From NCBI GenBank assembly GCA_013397455.1, contig VYZB01000535.1, positions 127,476 through 191,475 on the forward strand: a stretch of 64,000 nucleotides of DNA, given 5' to 3'. This document shows, piece after piece, positions 1-12,620 of the stretch. The position numbers and the translations under genes are program-made. The DNA is from Crotophaga sulcirostris. Lineage: Eukaryota; Chordata; Aves; Cuculiformes; Crotophagidae. How positions within the stretch are numbered: position 1 is the first letter of the stretch; each line of letters starts with the position of its first letter. The notes beneath the pieces are model-generated. The model made no database searches. It was given only the letters and a program-made list of their open reading frames with translations, and was not told the DNA's origin.

Positions 1-250
1 CATCGCAGCTGCAGAGTTAATTTCACTGCATTTGTGCACTTGCTGGAAATGCTTACATGAAGGCACACAATGACCTGTTTAGTTTGCAGGGGAAAATTAT
101 GTCATTTGCAAGCAAGCTTTCAGCTGTGATATTTTATAATTGTTTAGATGAAAACCCGATAATCCTCAACTCCTTCACATAAACTGCAATCCATCTTTAA
201 AACTGTGATAATTCATAAAACCTGCAGCTTAATAAACTAACAAACCCCAG
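1..250. promoter_or_regulatory. Candidate conserved non-coding element
   Basis: AT-rich, high-complexity sequence with dense TAAT, ATAATT and CAGCTG-type words and no simple repeat or CR1 similarity, which is the usual look of a vertebrate developmental enhancer. The element may continue beyond the left edge. This is an inference from composition only; conservation was not measured. Confidence 0.25.
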
Positions 251-1014
251 GCCTATGTTATTTTAAGGGAAGTCAATCTTTGATCAGTCAAGCTGAAATG
301 GGTCTGATAAGTGGAGGCCTTACTCACAGGGAGCAGCACTCCAGTTTGTTATTGCTATTTGCTCATCATCCTCAAGTGCAAAATAAGCAGAAGTCTTTCC
401 GAGCTTCTTATCTCTTTTCACTTTCTTCTCTAGATCTCTGTCGCTTTAATCCAGCATGTCTGCTGCTGGTTAACAAGGAAATCCTGTGTCAATTATCGCC
501 AACAACTTCCTGCTGTGAAGCTGTGGGGAATCAAAGCTTTTGAGAGCCTTTTTCACACCAGAGAGTAGTGCAGGGCCTAATTAAATGGCCCTCATATCCT
601 GCAGCCTACTGGTGGCCAAATGATAGAGAGCTAATGAATGATAACCTAATTTTTTTTTTTTTTTCCCCAAGAATTGTTTTGATTTTTCTGGTCAGTTGTG
701 CTTGTTGAGTTGCGGCTCATTGTTCGTGCTTGGGGCTGAGGAGGGCGTCAAAAGGTAAAACTTGGGGAAGATACCGATCTGTTTGGTTTATTGTGCGCAG
801 GCCTTCGATTATAGAAATATATATATTTGTTAAAAATTGCTTTGCTGAAATGTGTTGCCCCTTCCCTCGATATGAATTGCTTTGGTGACTCTTATACACA
901 TGTGGGCTGCAAAATTGTCCTATAAATCCCCCTCATAAATGCTATCACTACAATATTATTTTTACAGAACCACAGAATAAGGTATCTGCCATCGCTCGTG
1001 CACAGCTGCCCTGG

Positions 1015-1061
1015 TTCCCCCTCCTCTTTTTTCTTCTCCTTTTTTTTTTTTCCCCCCTTCT
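1015..1061 (+). repeat. Uninterrupted polypyrimidine tract (47 nt)
   Basis: Every base from 1015 to 1061 is C or T, with a T-rich core and C-runs at both ends. Homopurine/homopyrimidine tracts of this length can form triplex (H-DNA) structures and slow polymerases. No splice acceptor context with a following exon was recognised. Confidence 0.8.
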
Positions 1062-2870
1062 AAAATCGTTCTATGAAGAACTTGATCTCCTGCCTGAGCA
1101 AAATTGCAGCTCTTGTACGGCTGCTGCTTGGGATTAACTAACCTTGTGCTAAAGTTACACATAAAAGAAATACAAATCTGCGTGTCTGTGCTGCTTTTGA
1201 GTTTCGACAAGCACTCTGGAATGCCAGCTGCCTCTCCGGTGCTGTGAGCACTCGGGCATCGCAGCCCTGCGCTGAGCACCACTCGCCTTAGTGCAGTGCT
1301 GAGCAAGGTTACCAGCAACAAAACCACCTCAGGAATAAATAAAATACCTGACCAGAGAGCAAGATACTTGCATTTACCCCAACTGTTCATTTCTGAGGGT
1401 CCCATCATAGTGCATGTGCACGAGGTGACAGACTTAGAGGTACCATGGGAGCCCTAACTCTGAATTTCCTGACTTTTATGGTTTTACATTACAACTTTAA
1501 TGTTCCATTAGCATAGGTTTTTTTGTAGTTAATTTCCTTGGGGAGCTTGGGAGAGTTCAGGTTGTTGGGTTGTGTGTATTTTTTTTTGTTTTAAATAAAA
1601 GCAGGGGGTTGGAGAAAGATGGTCAAACCTGCCCAGCTGCTTTGAAACATTTAAAAGGATTTAATAGGAATTTTTTTTCTAGAGAGTAGCAAATCCAAAA
1701 TGCCAGCCAGAAGTATGCACACCTGCTTTCAAATGCTGAAAAGCTCAGGGTCTGTCCTGCCTCATTCCTTACACAGAGCTCTGGCTGTAAGATCCGGGGT
1801 TAAATTTTTTTTAAATGGGTTTTGCTTTTTGTTTTGGCAACAAAGCTTGTAAGTTTGAAAAGCTTCACAGTAAAGAAGCTTTCTTCTCTTCACCACAACT
1901 GAATTTATTTACAGTACCAAGCCTGTAAAGTGCTTGATGCTTCTCTCACATCCAAGCAGCACTTGCATCTAGGGGCTTGCAATCTAAGATGATGATGGGG
2001 AAGGGAAACACCATGACAACTTGATGTGTTTTAGGTTGTGTGGCAGAAAGCTGTTTGTCTCTGCAAAGGGAAACGTTCAGAGAGATACTGAGAGTTGCAG
2101 GAGCAAGGCGTAGAACCTGGCTAAGTCAATTTCATTGTGGTCATCTTAAATGAACCAAGGACTCACCTTGCTCTTCATGTCTCAGCCTTTCAGGGTGGAA
2201 GGAGGAACTTGGCCGCTGCGGTGCAGAGATGTTCAGCCAGTCTGGGCAGGAAGAAAAGAGACAGCAGGGGAGGCAATCAGAGGAGAGGAGACATTTCTCA
2301 GGTGGGTTGTGTGCTTTTGCAGTTGGCATTTGTTGGCCAGTGCAGCTCACTTACTTGGCCTTTGACCATGCTCTCTTGGGACAGATGACTGTGAGTGTAC
2401 CATGCATTTAAAGAGTCCTCTGTTATTATTAACCATTAACATTATGAGTCTGGCCCTTGATTCTTTTCTTAATAACAAATTCAGGAATATTTTTTTATTT
2501 TATTTTTCTGTGGTTGAGGCTTTTAATATCCAAAAACTAGCTCTGTTGGTTGCAGAGAAAGTTAAACTTCAATAAAACTGGGAAGGCTCCCGCAATTACC
2601 CGACTCCAGGGGCTGCCGATTCAAGAAAAACACCTGTGAAACTCTGATTAATGCTATCAAGAGCCAAGCAACAGTTTCCTCCCTTAGATAATGAGTGATA
2701 AAGTTGCTTTGAGAATATGGATGAGGCAATCTTTTCTTCCCCTTTTCCTCCTTCCCCTGCTAGCCCTCTGATCCTGGAGCCCTGGCCACCATTCCCAAAC
2801 AAGACAGAGTTGACTGTAGATGCTATTTTCCCCAGTATAAATGGTTCCCTGCTCGGTCTCCAGTAGAACA

Positions 2871-2908
2871 AAAATAATAGATAAATAGATAAATAAATAG
2901 ATAAAAAA
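2871..2908 (+). repeat. ATAG/ATAA tetranucleotide microsatellite
   Basis: Interspersed ATAG and ATAA units give an imperfect tetranucleotide array just under 40 bp long. It is the sort of tract that is length-polymorphic in populations. Confidence 0.85.
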
Positions 2909-5900
2909 TGCTCTAGGACTCAAGCAGCAGAAGTTGCAAATTTTAAGGCCCTGAGTCAGCAAAGCATCTCAGCAGATGTGTGCTAAGCATTGAAGTGTCC
3001 CCTTCCTGGCCCTCATTTTTATGTTTAAAATTACAAATGGGCTCATACGTCTTTCTGAGATGAGGAGTTCAGCCAATACCTTACTGCTCAAGCACTACCT
3101 TCGTTCTTCTTGACACTTGTTGACACAATGAGCATTCGTTACCCCACAGACTGCAAATTTTATTTGCTAGTTTGGGCTCTAATTAAATAGTTTCATGGTT
3201 CAGTTAAGGATATGGTCTCTATCAGTACACTGATGTGACATCTCACTGTACAGGTGATGCAATTAATTCTTTCATATATTCTTATATTATCACAAGGATA
3301 TATTTTTTTCCTTTCAAATAGGATTAAAAAACCCAGAGCCATTAATTACTGTTTTTATCAATTCTGAAAACACTGAGGGATAAAAATACAAAAATACAGA
3401 AACAAAGTCTTGACATACATATTTCCCTTAGCTATTAATAGTGTTAGTGGATTTTTACTAACAGACAACAAATAGCGATGAGTCTAAAAGGAAATAGATT
3501 TTAAACAGTTGTTCTTTTCTTCTTCCCAAAGTGCCAAAACCATTTTAAGGTTTACAAACCAAGGACCGTATTTTACTTCCAGCTCCAACAGTAAAAATTT
3601 AATACTCTGCATAAAGCAGAATTTGATCCATGCTTTTTAACCTTTCAAATATATTTCATAATAACAAAATAAATAAATACACTTTGAAATCCCTTGGGAA
3701 GCTTTACCTGACAGTGCAATGGGCTAAATAGCTTCAAGGATTTGCTAATAATTCACTACAAGAATATTTCAGCTAGTTGTATTTGGTTTTTTCTTCCCAG
3801 GCCGAATCTATTTCTTTTATTAAAAATGATAAATACTTTATCCTGCTTCCATTTTAATCATCGCTGCTCCAGGTTTGATACAAATTTATTAGATTGGGGT
3901 TTGGGTTTTTTTAGCTTGGTCTGCTTCTCAGATGGAAACAGAGAGTATTTGCTTCTATTCACACCATACCCCAAACTATGAATATTATTTCAGTTATGAT
4001 TTCCTATGTGTCTGTACTAAGGAAAGAGTGGAAATAAAGGACAAAACCAATAAAGACTCAAAACCAAAAGCATATGTAGGGGAGAGTAATACACAAAACA
4101 AAACAGGGGCTGTTAAACAGATGACTCCACTGAAATGTAAAATATTCCATGAGTTTTGGCAACTTTGAAATGCTACACTTTCTACATTTCATCTATTAAT
4201 CATTTGAAGGGACTTTTTCAGTTAGCCAAAAGACAAAGTATTCCCTAACTGCATTACTGATTGTGTGCATGTAACTCCAGCCATAACTACATTGACAAAT
4301 ATGATGAAAAACCAAAGAAGTGGCAATAAATAAAAAACTATAGGCAGCCAATAAGCATCAGGAAAAAAAATGACACTTCTTAGGCAAATGGCAATAAATT
4401 AGACTTTAAAAATTGGGAAGCAGACTGGCTGAGTGTCTAGAAAATGTCAGGAATGAAAAAAAAGCGACAATTTTGATGGAAAGTTTTCGAACAAAACTTA
4501 ATTGAAATTACTTAAATAATGGAAAGTTAAAAAAAAAACCCAAAACAACTGAACTCCACAATAAGCAAATCCCTGTAGACCACAAGCAGACAAAACTTCC
4601 AACACCAAATAAAACACTGTTCCCACTAAGTCTCTATATTATCGGCTTCCTTAGGGAGGGTTCAATAATTGACAGAACAAGTTATTCCATTAAAAAAAAT
4701 AAATAAGAAAAAGAATCTGCATATTAAATAACACAGTTGTGGAGTAAACACAAAAGTCAGTAAAAGAACAGTAAAAATACCTTTGCTTATAGCAATATGC
4801 TATTCATTCGGTTGCCTGGAGAGTATCACCCATGAGTCCTTTAAGTACTGTCACAACAAATCATTGGGAACTGATGAATACACAACCCAGGATCCCAAAC
4901 AACAAACTATTACAAACTATCTATGTGCGAAAAGACTGCTGGAAATTCCTCTAAGCCTCTGTAAATAGCTCTGAGTGAGGCTGGTTGAGGGCCAGACGCC
5001 CACCAGAGGCAAATCTTCCCTGGTTTTAACTTTGCTGGAGCTGTGCATTTCATACCCAGTAAAAGTTATTCCCTTCTGAAAATGTGAGGCTGTAGTTTTT
5101 CTATCTGTGGTGGAGAGACTGAGACAATAATGCCTTTTGGTCCCCCCCCAGCACATATGCCAAAGCAATAACACTGTAAATATGATGTGAAGGTTTAAAA
5201 ACGGGGTAAAATTTAGTAGCTGTTCCTAGATAGCTCTGATGGAAGCGGAGCATCAAAATGAAAAGGTAATTTAAATTGGCCTGGGCAATATGATCTCACC
5301 ACAAAGTTTACATTTAAACTTTATGTTCCTCTGCAGAGGCTTGTGTTTTATGGGGAGCATCTCTGAGAGCACCACAATAGCAGCAGAAGAGCCAATGCAG
5401 TGATGTGTGTATTGCAAACACATGGCACTCGCCTGGTTTTCTCCAGCTGGAGGTACATCCTGAGGTGTATGGGGAGGGGAGAGAAAGATATTTGAAATCT
5501 TAAAAGGGCACACTTCCATATTTATTTGGGCTTTTCAGAATGTGCTCCATTTTCTCTGTGCCATGGCAAACTACCTCACCTGTAAATTGGCCTCTTAAAG
5601 TTATTTAATTTATATGTAATTATTAATTAAATATTGAGTGGAAGGGATATTCAGATTAAGAACAAACAAACAAAGCTGATTTTTAAGAATTCTGTTATCT
5701 TAACTGTTTCTGGAATGCTGATGCTTAGTGAATTGAGGGGCCAGACTCGTGGCAGTCCAGATAAATTTAAGTTGTTGGATGATGTCTGAGTGCCAGGGAT
5801 GTGACTGGCCCTGTGAAGCAGAGATTCATGCTGCTGATCATTAAAAATATTTCAGGAAAATAGGCACAGGTGAGGGATTCCTTTCTAGGTGCAGACATGG

Positions 5901-7005
5901 GGCTGAATAGTGATAACCTTGGGCTCACAGCACGGCTTGATGTACTGAACTGAGCAGAACTATGCATTTGAGTAATTTAAGCAAAACATAGCCCTTTAAA
6001 AGCACTTCCTATCCATACAAATGGAATTGTGTACATTTGGAGATTTGAGGGCAGGGTGACTCAACACCATGTGCTAAAAAATTTGAACGCAGCAGATTTT
6101 TCCCTCTGTTTTGCAAGATACACCCTTGTTAGAATTTGCATTGTTCCCCCACCCAATGCATCAGAATAGACCACAGCTTTCCATGAGAGCCTGACCTTCT
6201 TTATACAGTGGAAACAGTAAGAGTACAAAGAAATCCCTCTCTTTTCATTTATTTTTATTTTTTTTTTAGAGTTCTTCTTTTTAGCTAAAACCCAGAAACT
6301 TGAGGGCATTTTCAGGGAAAGCTCAGGATTCTGAAAATATGCTGAGCATGTGAACTTAGAGCAAAGCAGAACATCTCAGACTGAGGGGCTTCATGATTTC
6401 TTCGTCGTCTTCTGTGGTTTTATTCCTTCTTGTCTGAAACAAACTGATTATCAAAGCTTGGTGAGTGAGCCTAATGCTCTGCATTGTGTGGGAGACATTG
6501 AAGTCAATGCACTCTCTGCTCAGTTAGCTGTGAAAGTCACATCTTTCTTTCCAGGAATAACTGTTCCAAATGTCAATAGCTGTTTTAGCCATGTTTGATA
6601 GGTAAAGTAATGTCTGAGATGGTGCTTCTCAGGCCCTAGCTATAAATGAGGATTACTAACAATTTTTATGCATTCTGTTATAAACTGAGACCAACTGTGA
6701 AGTGACACTGACACGTACCAGCAAAAAACCCACCAAAATCAAATACTTTTCTATGCCAATTGTGCACAAAGAGTTGGATCTAAGCGTTATTATAGCAGAG
6801 CCTTTCATGTTGCTGTAGCCATGGTTGTGTTTACATTTCCATAATAAAACCTATTTTCAGGGGGTTTATAACACGGCTGTAAGAAATTCACTCTGTGCTC
6901 CAACTTGGCATAAGAAGGTATCAGCTGGAGAGCCCGAGCCCTCCAGCTTTAACTTTCCCTCTCTGCTGCAGGAAGAAAGGGTTTGTTCTCTTGCTCACCA
7001 GTGCT

Positions 7006-7378
7006 TAGAATCATAGGATGGTTTGGGTTGGAAAGGAACTTAAAGCCCAGCCATGGGCAGGGATCCCTCCCACTGGATCAGGGGGCTCCAAGCCCCATCC
7101 AACCTGGCCTGGAACACCTCCAGGGATGGGGCAGCCACCACTGCTCTGGGCAACCTGGGCCAGGGCCTCCCCACCCTCACAGCAAAACATTTCTCCCCAA
7201 GATCTCATCTCAATCTCCCCTCTTGCAGCTCAAAACCCTTCCCCCTCGTCCTATCCCTGCACCCCCTGATCAAGAGCCCCTCCCCAGCTTTCCTGGAGCC
7301 CCTTTCAGCACTGGAGGCTGCTCTAAGATCTCCCCACAGCCTTCTCTTCTCCAGGCTGAACAACCCCAGCCTGTCCTC
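7006..7378 (-). mobile_element. CR1 LINE fragment, young (copy 1)
   Basis: Minus-strand, 5'-truncated CR1. The 3' end is at the left, with the octamer tail (AATCATAG) followed by the TGGTTTGGGTTGGAA block. Read on the minus strand it gives the C-terminal part of the CR1 reverse transcriptase, including the VGRPWPRLP and APSLEVFQARLD peptides, and then the short 3' UTR. About 16 bp of the UTR near 7051 are missing compared with the other copies. Bases 7065-7230 match 23071-23236 with no difference that I can see, so both derive from a recently active source. No complete ORF is present, so the copy cannot move by itself. Confidence 0.95.
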
Positions 7379-8422
7379 CTAGCTGGAACTCACCTGCAGA
7401 GCTCACTGGCCATGCACAGGGGATCTGACAATCCCAGCTCCAGTGGACTAAAGCCTAGTTCCAACTCCAATCTGTGTGCAGAAGTCCTGGTGAGAAGTAG
7501 CAGGGGAACTGCACATGGAGCTGGATACCAGGAGATGTACGTGTGAGGCATTTTGCTAAAACCCAACCCCACCCTTTTGTTCTCATTATTTCACAGGCTG
7601 GGTGAGAAATCACTTGTAGTAACAGAAAAATGTACTTTTTTGCAGGAGTGTGTGTTTGAGAAAAAAAGTGGGAGGAATCAAGAAGGTGGAACTGAAGAAA
7701 GAATTTAGTTCTGCAGAGAACTGACAGTGGGGGGAGCAGGCTGGTTTTTCACAGAACAGAGCTTGAGACCACAGGTCCAATTCTGCTGCACCGCGCTCTG
7801 CCAGCACAGGGAAACACAGCTGCTGTGCAAGTGCGTGGTGGGAGAGGGAGAAGGGAATTTCTATAGCTTCTTTTCAGACTGCTGGAGCGTGAGAAGTTGG
7901 AAAATGAATGCATTAAACTGGAGATTGTGCACAAGCCACTGCAGAGGTTGGTACAGCAGGTAATGGGCTCCGAGGGACCTTCTGCTGCGCAGCTGCGCGG
8001 GGTTTCCCACTGGAGCCCATCCAAGGCGCACGGCTTTCTTCTTGGGGGGCTGTAGGTAAGACTGGGAGTCAGGAAGTAATAAAAATCTCATTATTACTAT
8101 TTATTGTTAGTAAACATTTATGCAGTGGTAATGTCTGGAGGTGCCAGCCAGGCACTGGCTGTTTCTCCAACGTGGTTTATCTCAGCAGAGCCCCATAGGA
8201 ACATCAGGAACATGAGGACTTCGGATGGTTGGATGTCCCTATGACTTCACATGGGCTTGTCCTTTGCAAGGGCTGATGCTAGAGCTCACCATCAGGAGGG
8301 TGGGGTCCTACACTCAGCCTTGCTGAAGCACCTGGCACATTGACGTCTTTGGTGCATCACTACATTCCCTGATACCTGTAAGGTGAGCAGGCTGCTCCCA
8401 ACCACTGGTTTAAGGAGTGAGT

Positions 8423-8440
8423 GGGGGGGGAGGGGGTGGG
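8423..8440 (+). other. G-quadruplex-forming G-run
   Basis: Runs of eight, five and three G separated by single bases. The G8 run can supply two tracts, so four tracts of three or more G lie within 18 bp, meeting the standard intramolecular G-quadruplex pattern with very short loops. It lies in a GC-richer patch. Confidence 0.6.
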
Positions 8441-9229
8441 AGAGCAGGCAGATCTTTACAAGCTGCAAAGTTGCTGTATCTACAAGGCACAGACAGAGCC
8501 AGAACCGTGGGGAACGTCGGATGGAAACAACCTGCAGAGCAGATTTGCCTGGAGCTATGCTGCCTTTGAAAGGAGCGATCCCGCTGGCGGCGTCAGGCAG
8601 AGATGCAGGGCTACACCTGCACGGCAGGTACTCCCACGGCTTCCCACACCAGCCCTCTCTGGCCTCTGCTCTTACCTGGGTGAGATTCGTACCAGAGAGG
8701 ACCTAAGTTGGGGTATTCCTGATGCTCCATAGGCCTGGCAGTCCCAAAGGAGTTTTCAGATGAATACAGGGATTTGTTTGTGCTACCAAGGTTGGGGAAC
8801 TCCATCCCTTCACCTGTCAGTAATCAGGTTATTCCTCTGTTCCTTCCCAATCCTCAACACGTCCATGTGGAAGGGGTCAAGGGGCAGTGGAGGGTTTGAG
8901 ATGCTGAAAAAGCTCTTCCCAGGCAGGAGGAGAAAGGTGTCCTGCTACCCCTGGGCTGTCCATCCAGGCCCTGGGCTGCTGGAAGGTGCACATGGATGGG
9001 TGCAGGCACCAGAAGGACCATGAGAAATTGGTGACAAAGGGATGGCAGCTGTAAAGGTGATGTTGACCTTCCCTCTCCCTGTGATTTTTCATGCCATTTT
9101 AAGTTCATTTATAAACCCATCCCTGCATCCATGAGTTGCCTCAGACCGTGCCGTGCGGGGAGCGGAGCCCCTTGCGTTGGGGCACAGCAGTGCTACCCCC
9201 ACAGGGAGAGGAGGAATTCCAGACCAACT

Positions 9230-9600
9230 ATCCTGGAATACCATTAAATACTGCTAAAAATGACTGTAATTGTCTTTAAATGTGTATTCCTTAGTTTATC
9301 TTTATTGTTTAGCTACAGACTCATTTGGTGTTTGTATATTTTGCAAATGTAATTTGAAAAATCTCCCATACAAGATAAATTTCCCTAACAAGATGTGATA
9401 GGGAATTCATGTCAGGCATAACAGACTATCAAAGGAAATGCTGCATTGGGATCTTTTGTGCTATATGTATGAAATGTACAAAGTAATTATAAATCCTACA
9501 GTATCAAAATTGTCCATTTAAGAGACGAATGCTGCTAAAAAAAGACTTCTGATATTCTGATTGCATTAAGAATAGCTTAAACCCTGCTGAGCCCAATCCA
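9230..9600. promoter_or_regulatory. Candidate conserved non-coding element
   Basis: A sharp change from GC-rich DNA into AT-rich, high-complexity sequence with many TAAT, AATTA and TTTGCAAAT-like words, free of CR1 and microsatellites. It resembles developmental conserved elements. Not tested by alignment. Confidence 0.25.
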
Positions 9601-11392
9601 GTCCAGGAATAACTTTGTTTAAACAAGGAGCATGCATTTATCCTACATATTGAAATATTTTTATATTGTAAATAATACATAGATAAATTTATATCCAGTG
9701 ACTATACCTTAAAGTAGCTTAAAAAAATAATCAAGTATTTAATTTGGTTCCAACAGATATTTTAGTTGTTACTTTGGCTTACATTTATTCAACTCTTAAC
9801 TAAAATTTAGAATTTATGTCAACATGAGATTTAGTGTAAATCCATTTTAAGAGTAAAAAATTAACAGACTTGTTCCCCAGGGGGTGAAGGACTCATGGTA
9901 GATGCATTTAATGCAATGAGCTTGAAGCCTACCTACTCTAGTTTTATGGCTCCATCACTTTTATAGGATTTTTTTGTTGTTTTTTTTAATTGGTACATAT
10001 CACTTTTGATTTTTGGTGATGATTTTTTAGGGTATTAATGATGCTTCCCTAGGAATTCTGAAAGGGACCTTTGCCTCCTCTTGGGCTTTATTTGCACTGA
10101 GAAATATTAATACATCATATTAGAAAACAAATTAACTAGCAGGGTTCACCTTACAGTGCGGTAAATAGGGCTTAGGATTGCTATGAGAAACAAAAAATAT
10201 TTTTAACCATGCCATATTCAAGGCTACATTAAGGGCTGAACCATGTGCAGCATTACATGGATTAAACCATATTACTTTCAGACAGGAAATGTTCTCTGGT
10301 AGACTCATCCCTCTTCTCTATTAGTCTGGGCTAAATCCTGCTTGAATAAGAAGGAAAAACCTAAAAAGCTTCTCCTTTTCATCTTCCTGTTCCCATGACT
10401 GATCCTCTGCTTTTATTATTTCACCAACCTTGAGCTCCGTTTCTGTGCTGGTGGGTGTTATGGAAGAGCTGGCACGATGGGCAGAGTTTCTTTCCATGTT
10501 TTCCTTTCCCTACCCAACAAACAGCATGGATGAGGCTGGGTTCCACCTTCTGCCGTTGCTCTCTCTCCTCGGAAGATGGGTTTCACAGTGTGCGTAACCT
10601 TTGCCAAACTGTCATAGCAACAACCGTAAAATGGCTACATCTGTGTTGAAATGGATTTGCTTGGACTTATGGGATTTTTTTTTTTTTCTCCAGCCCCTAT
10701 GTGAAAACGTACATCCCAGGAATAAGAAATGAAAACCTGCAAGAGCAGGCAGTGCGAGTTAACACTTACCAGCTGGAAAAGGGAGAGAGCGAGAGCAAAT
10801 AGTCAACGAGTTCATTCAAAAGCTGTAGCAGCTTGTTTCTGCAAAATGTAAAGGATCAGGCCCCAAAAAAGGCTGGGGGGAAATATCTGTTAGAGGACAA
10901 CTTCTGCCAGAGAGAGTTAATAGAGACCAGGCAAAGAGGAAGGCACTCCCTGACCTCGGATACCTTGCTACGGAATGGAAAGGCGGTGCCAGCTGCACAA
11001 CAGAAGATAACATCTGACCAGGGGGAAATAGTCCTCTGATATTTTACTTTTTGCAACAACCCAGGAACAATTCAAGAACTCTGACTAATTACCAGTCTGG
11101 TTCACGACAGTCTTAAATTACGAACGGAACGCATGAATCACTAACATGGAAAACAATGTTACTCGGGTTTAGTGGCAATGTGTACTTTAATATGGTGTGA
11201 TACGTCACGAAAGGGGTTACGGCCACATCCCACCTCACACGCCCAGTCTGCAGCTCCACAGAGTGTTTGATCATCCCAGCATGTGTCCTCCTCCTGCATC
11301 CCTAATGCCTGGCAGGGAGAGAACGTTCGCCCCAAGGGGCTGAGCGAATGCTGGAGGGGGGGTCCCTTCAGCAGTTCTTGGAGTTGAAGCAC

Positions 11393-11421
11393 TTACAGCT
11401 GGTACCAGTTACAGCTGGTAC
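11393..11421 (+). repeat. Tandem 13-mer with paired CAGCTG E-boxes
   Basis: TTACAGCTGGTAC occurs at 11393-11405 and again at 11409-11421, a period of 16 bp. Each copy contains the CAGCTG E-box bound by class I/II bHLH dimers. The spacing of about 1.5 helical turns could allow paired binding; whether any protein binds is unknown. Confidence 0.7.
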
Positions 11422-11521
11422 TAATAAATACACCTAAAAGATGCCCCAAAGGATAAGAGTTCTTCTCAACAGATGCACCGTGAGAGGAGATTACTCTGCT
11501 GGAAATAGTTTTAATCCATCA

Positions 11522-12250
11522 TCAAGAATATGTTGATTCATTCAGTTTTCCATTTGATCCTAAAGCTCTGGGGGGGGGGTGTGTGTACATCTCTGAAAAA
11601 ATTGTTAACAGGTGACAGTACCAGTAAAAAATACACCTGAGTTCCCAAAGTAGAATAGCAACAATAATCTCAGAGGTTGAGAGTCCAGTGTGCCCTCCTG
11701 GGAAGTTAAATTCACAGCCCCATAGAGCTGTAGCTCCTTCTTCCACACAGAGCCCACCCCATCCCTGGTGGGAAAGGAACCCCAGGAGGCAGATAGGTGT
11801 GGGGCTGAATTGGCCCCAAATCCCATCTCCTCGTGGGGTGCTTGGTGCAGGCAGTGGGTTGCACCCCAGGCATCTTGTCCCAGGCCAGCACTGGCCCCAC
11901 AGGCAAGCCACAGCCCCCAAAGCATCCCCGAGCATCAGTGGTACCCCTGTACCTGGCGAGAGCTGGGCATGAGCACCACGTGGTGGGCAGAGCTGGAAGC
12001 TGGTACTCCCTGGGTGACACCTCTACGGATGGGACAGTGGCTCCAGCGTGGAGTTGTTGCTCAGGAGAGGTCCTTGCAAAGCTTCAGAGAGGATTTTGTG
12101 TTCACTGGAGGACAGCTTTCTCATGAGTGTACTCTGTTCGGTTCCCTCTTCAACATGCAGAGGAGACCATGGAAGAACCCAGGAGCAGGTGGCTGCAGCA
12201 GAGCCATGGTGGCACCAGAGGTGATGTTCTGAACAGTTTTTCTCCATGGA
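11522..12250. other. GC-rich patch with chance open frames on both strands
   Basis: Open frames of 137 codons (minus, 11522-11935) and 154 codons (plus, 11768-12232) overlap here, with others in further frames. They are rich in Pro, Gly, Trp, Cys and Ser and show no domain I recognise. Open frames on both strands at once are typical of stop-poor GC-rich DNA rather than of coding selection. A G10 run followed by GT repeats sits at 11570-11587. Confidence 0.5.
11974..11985. promoter_or_regulatory. 12-bp palindromic E-box CACCACGTGGTG
   Basis: A perfect 12-bp inverted repeat centred on CACGTG, the high-affinity site class for MYC/MAX, USF and related bHLH-zip dimers. It lies inside a GC-rich patch. 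Binding is an inference from the motif. Confidence 0.45.
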
Positions 12251-12379
12251 AGCCCTTTATGAGACCATTTCCTGTAAGTCTGAGAAACGTTTGCACCAGC
12301 AAAGAGCCTCTGGTTCTTTAAGGACTGATTTTCCATCATCCTGGATCTTGGTCTGAATTTTGCTCACATTAAGATTCTC

Positions 12380-12620
12380 TTTAAGCTGCTCTATTTGACA
12401 ACAGATGTACATTTATATAAATAAAAACCCTACAGCTTTAAATAACTGAAAAACCGATTTTGACTATGCATTTCATAATGCACACAAACATTCCCACATG
12501 AGTAAAACAGTTAGAGCAAATAATTAATCATACCACTAGTTAAGTTAACCATGGCTCCATTTGCCTTGTTTAACTCACTCACCCTCCTTGTGCCATTCAT
12601 TAATCATACACAACAGGGAA
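12380..12620. promoter_or_regulatory. Candidate conserved non-coding element with repeated homeodomain-like word
   Basis: AT-rich complex sequence. The 11-mer ATTAATCATAC occurs at 12523-12533 and again at 12599-12609, 76 bp apart, among other TAAT cores. Repetition of a homeodomain/PBX-like word outside a simple repeat suggests a regulatory element. Inference only. Confidence 0.3.

Larger units (their letters stand above)
1..7005. other. Unique AT-rich non-coding segment
   Basis: No gene is recognisable. The longest open frame (148 codons, minus strand, 962-1408) lies across a pyrimidine tract and has a low-complexity Lys/Gly-rich end, so I treat it as chance. No CR1 piece was found. The segment holds a conserved-element-like stretch at 1-250, a poly-T run at 650-664, a 47-nt pyrimidine run at 1015-1061, an ATAG/ATAA microsatellite at 2871-2908 and a run of eight C near 5145. 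It could be intergenic or intronic. Confidence 0.6.

Noticed and set aside
962..1408. 148-codon minus-strand frame
   Set aside because: Crosses the pyrimidine tract, giving a Lys/Glu/Gly-rich low-complexity end. No recognised domain or promoter.
6983..7546. 187-codon Pro/Ser-rich plus-strand frame
   Set aside because: Most of it is the antisense strand of CR1 copy 1. The same Pro-rich peptide recurs at copies 4, 6 and 13 for the same reason.
11522..12232. Overlapping 137- and 154-codon frames
   Set aside because: Open on both strands at once in GC-rich DNA, with no domain and no start or splice context. Best explained by low stop-codon density.
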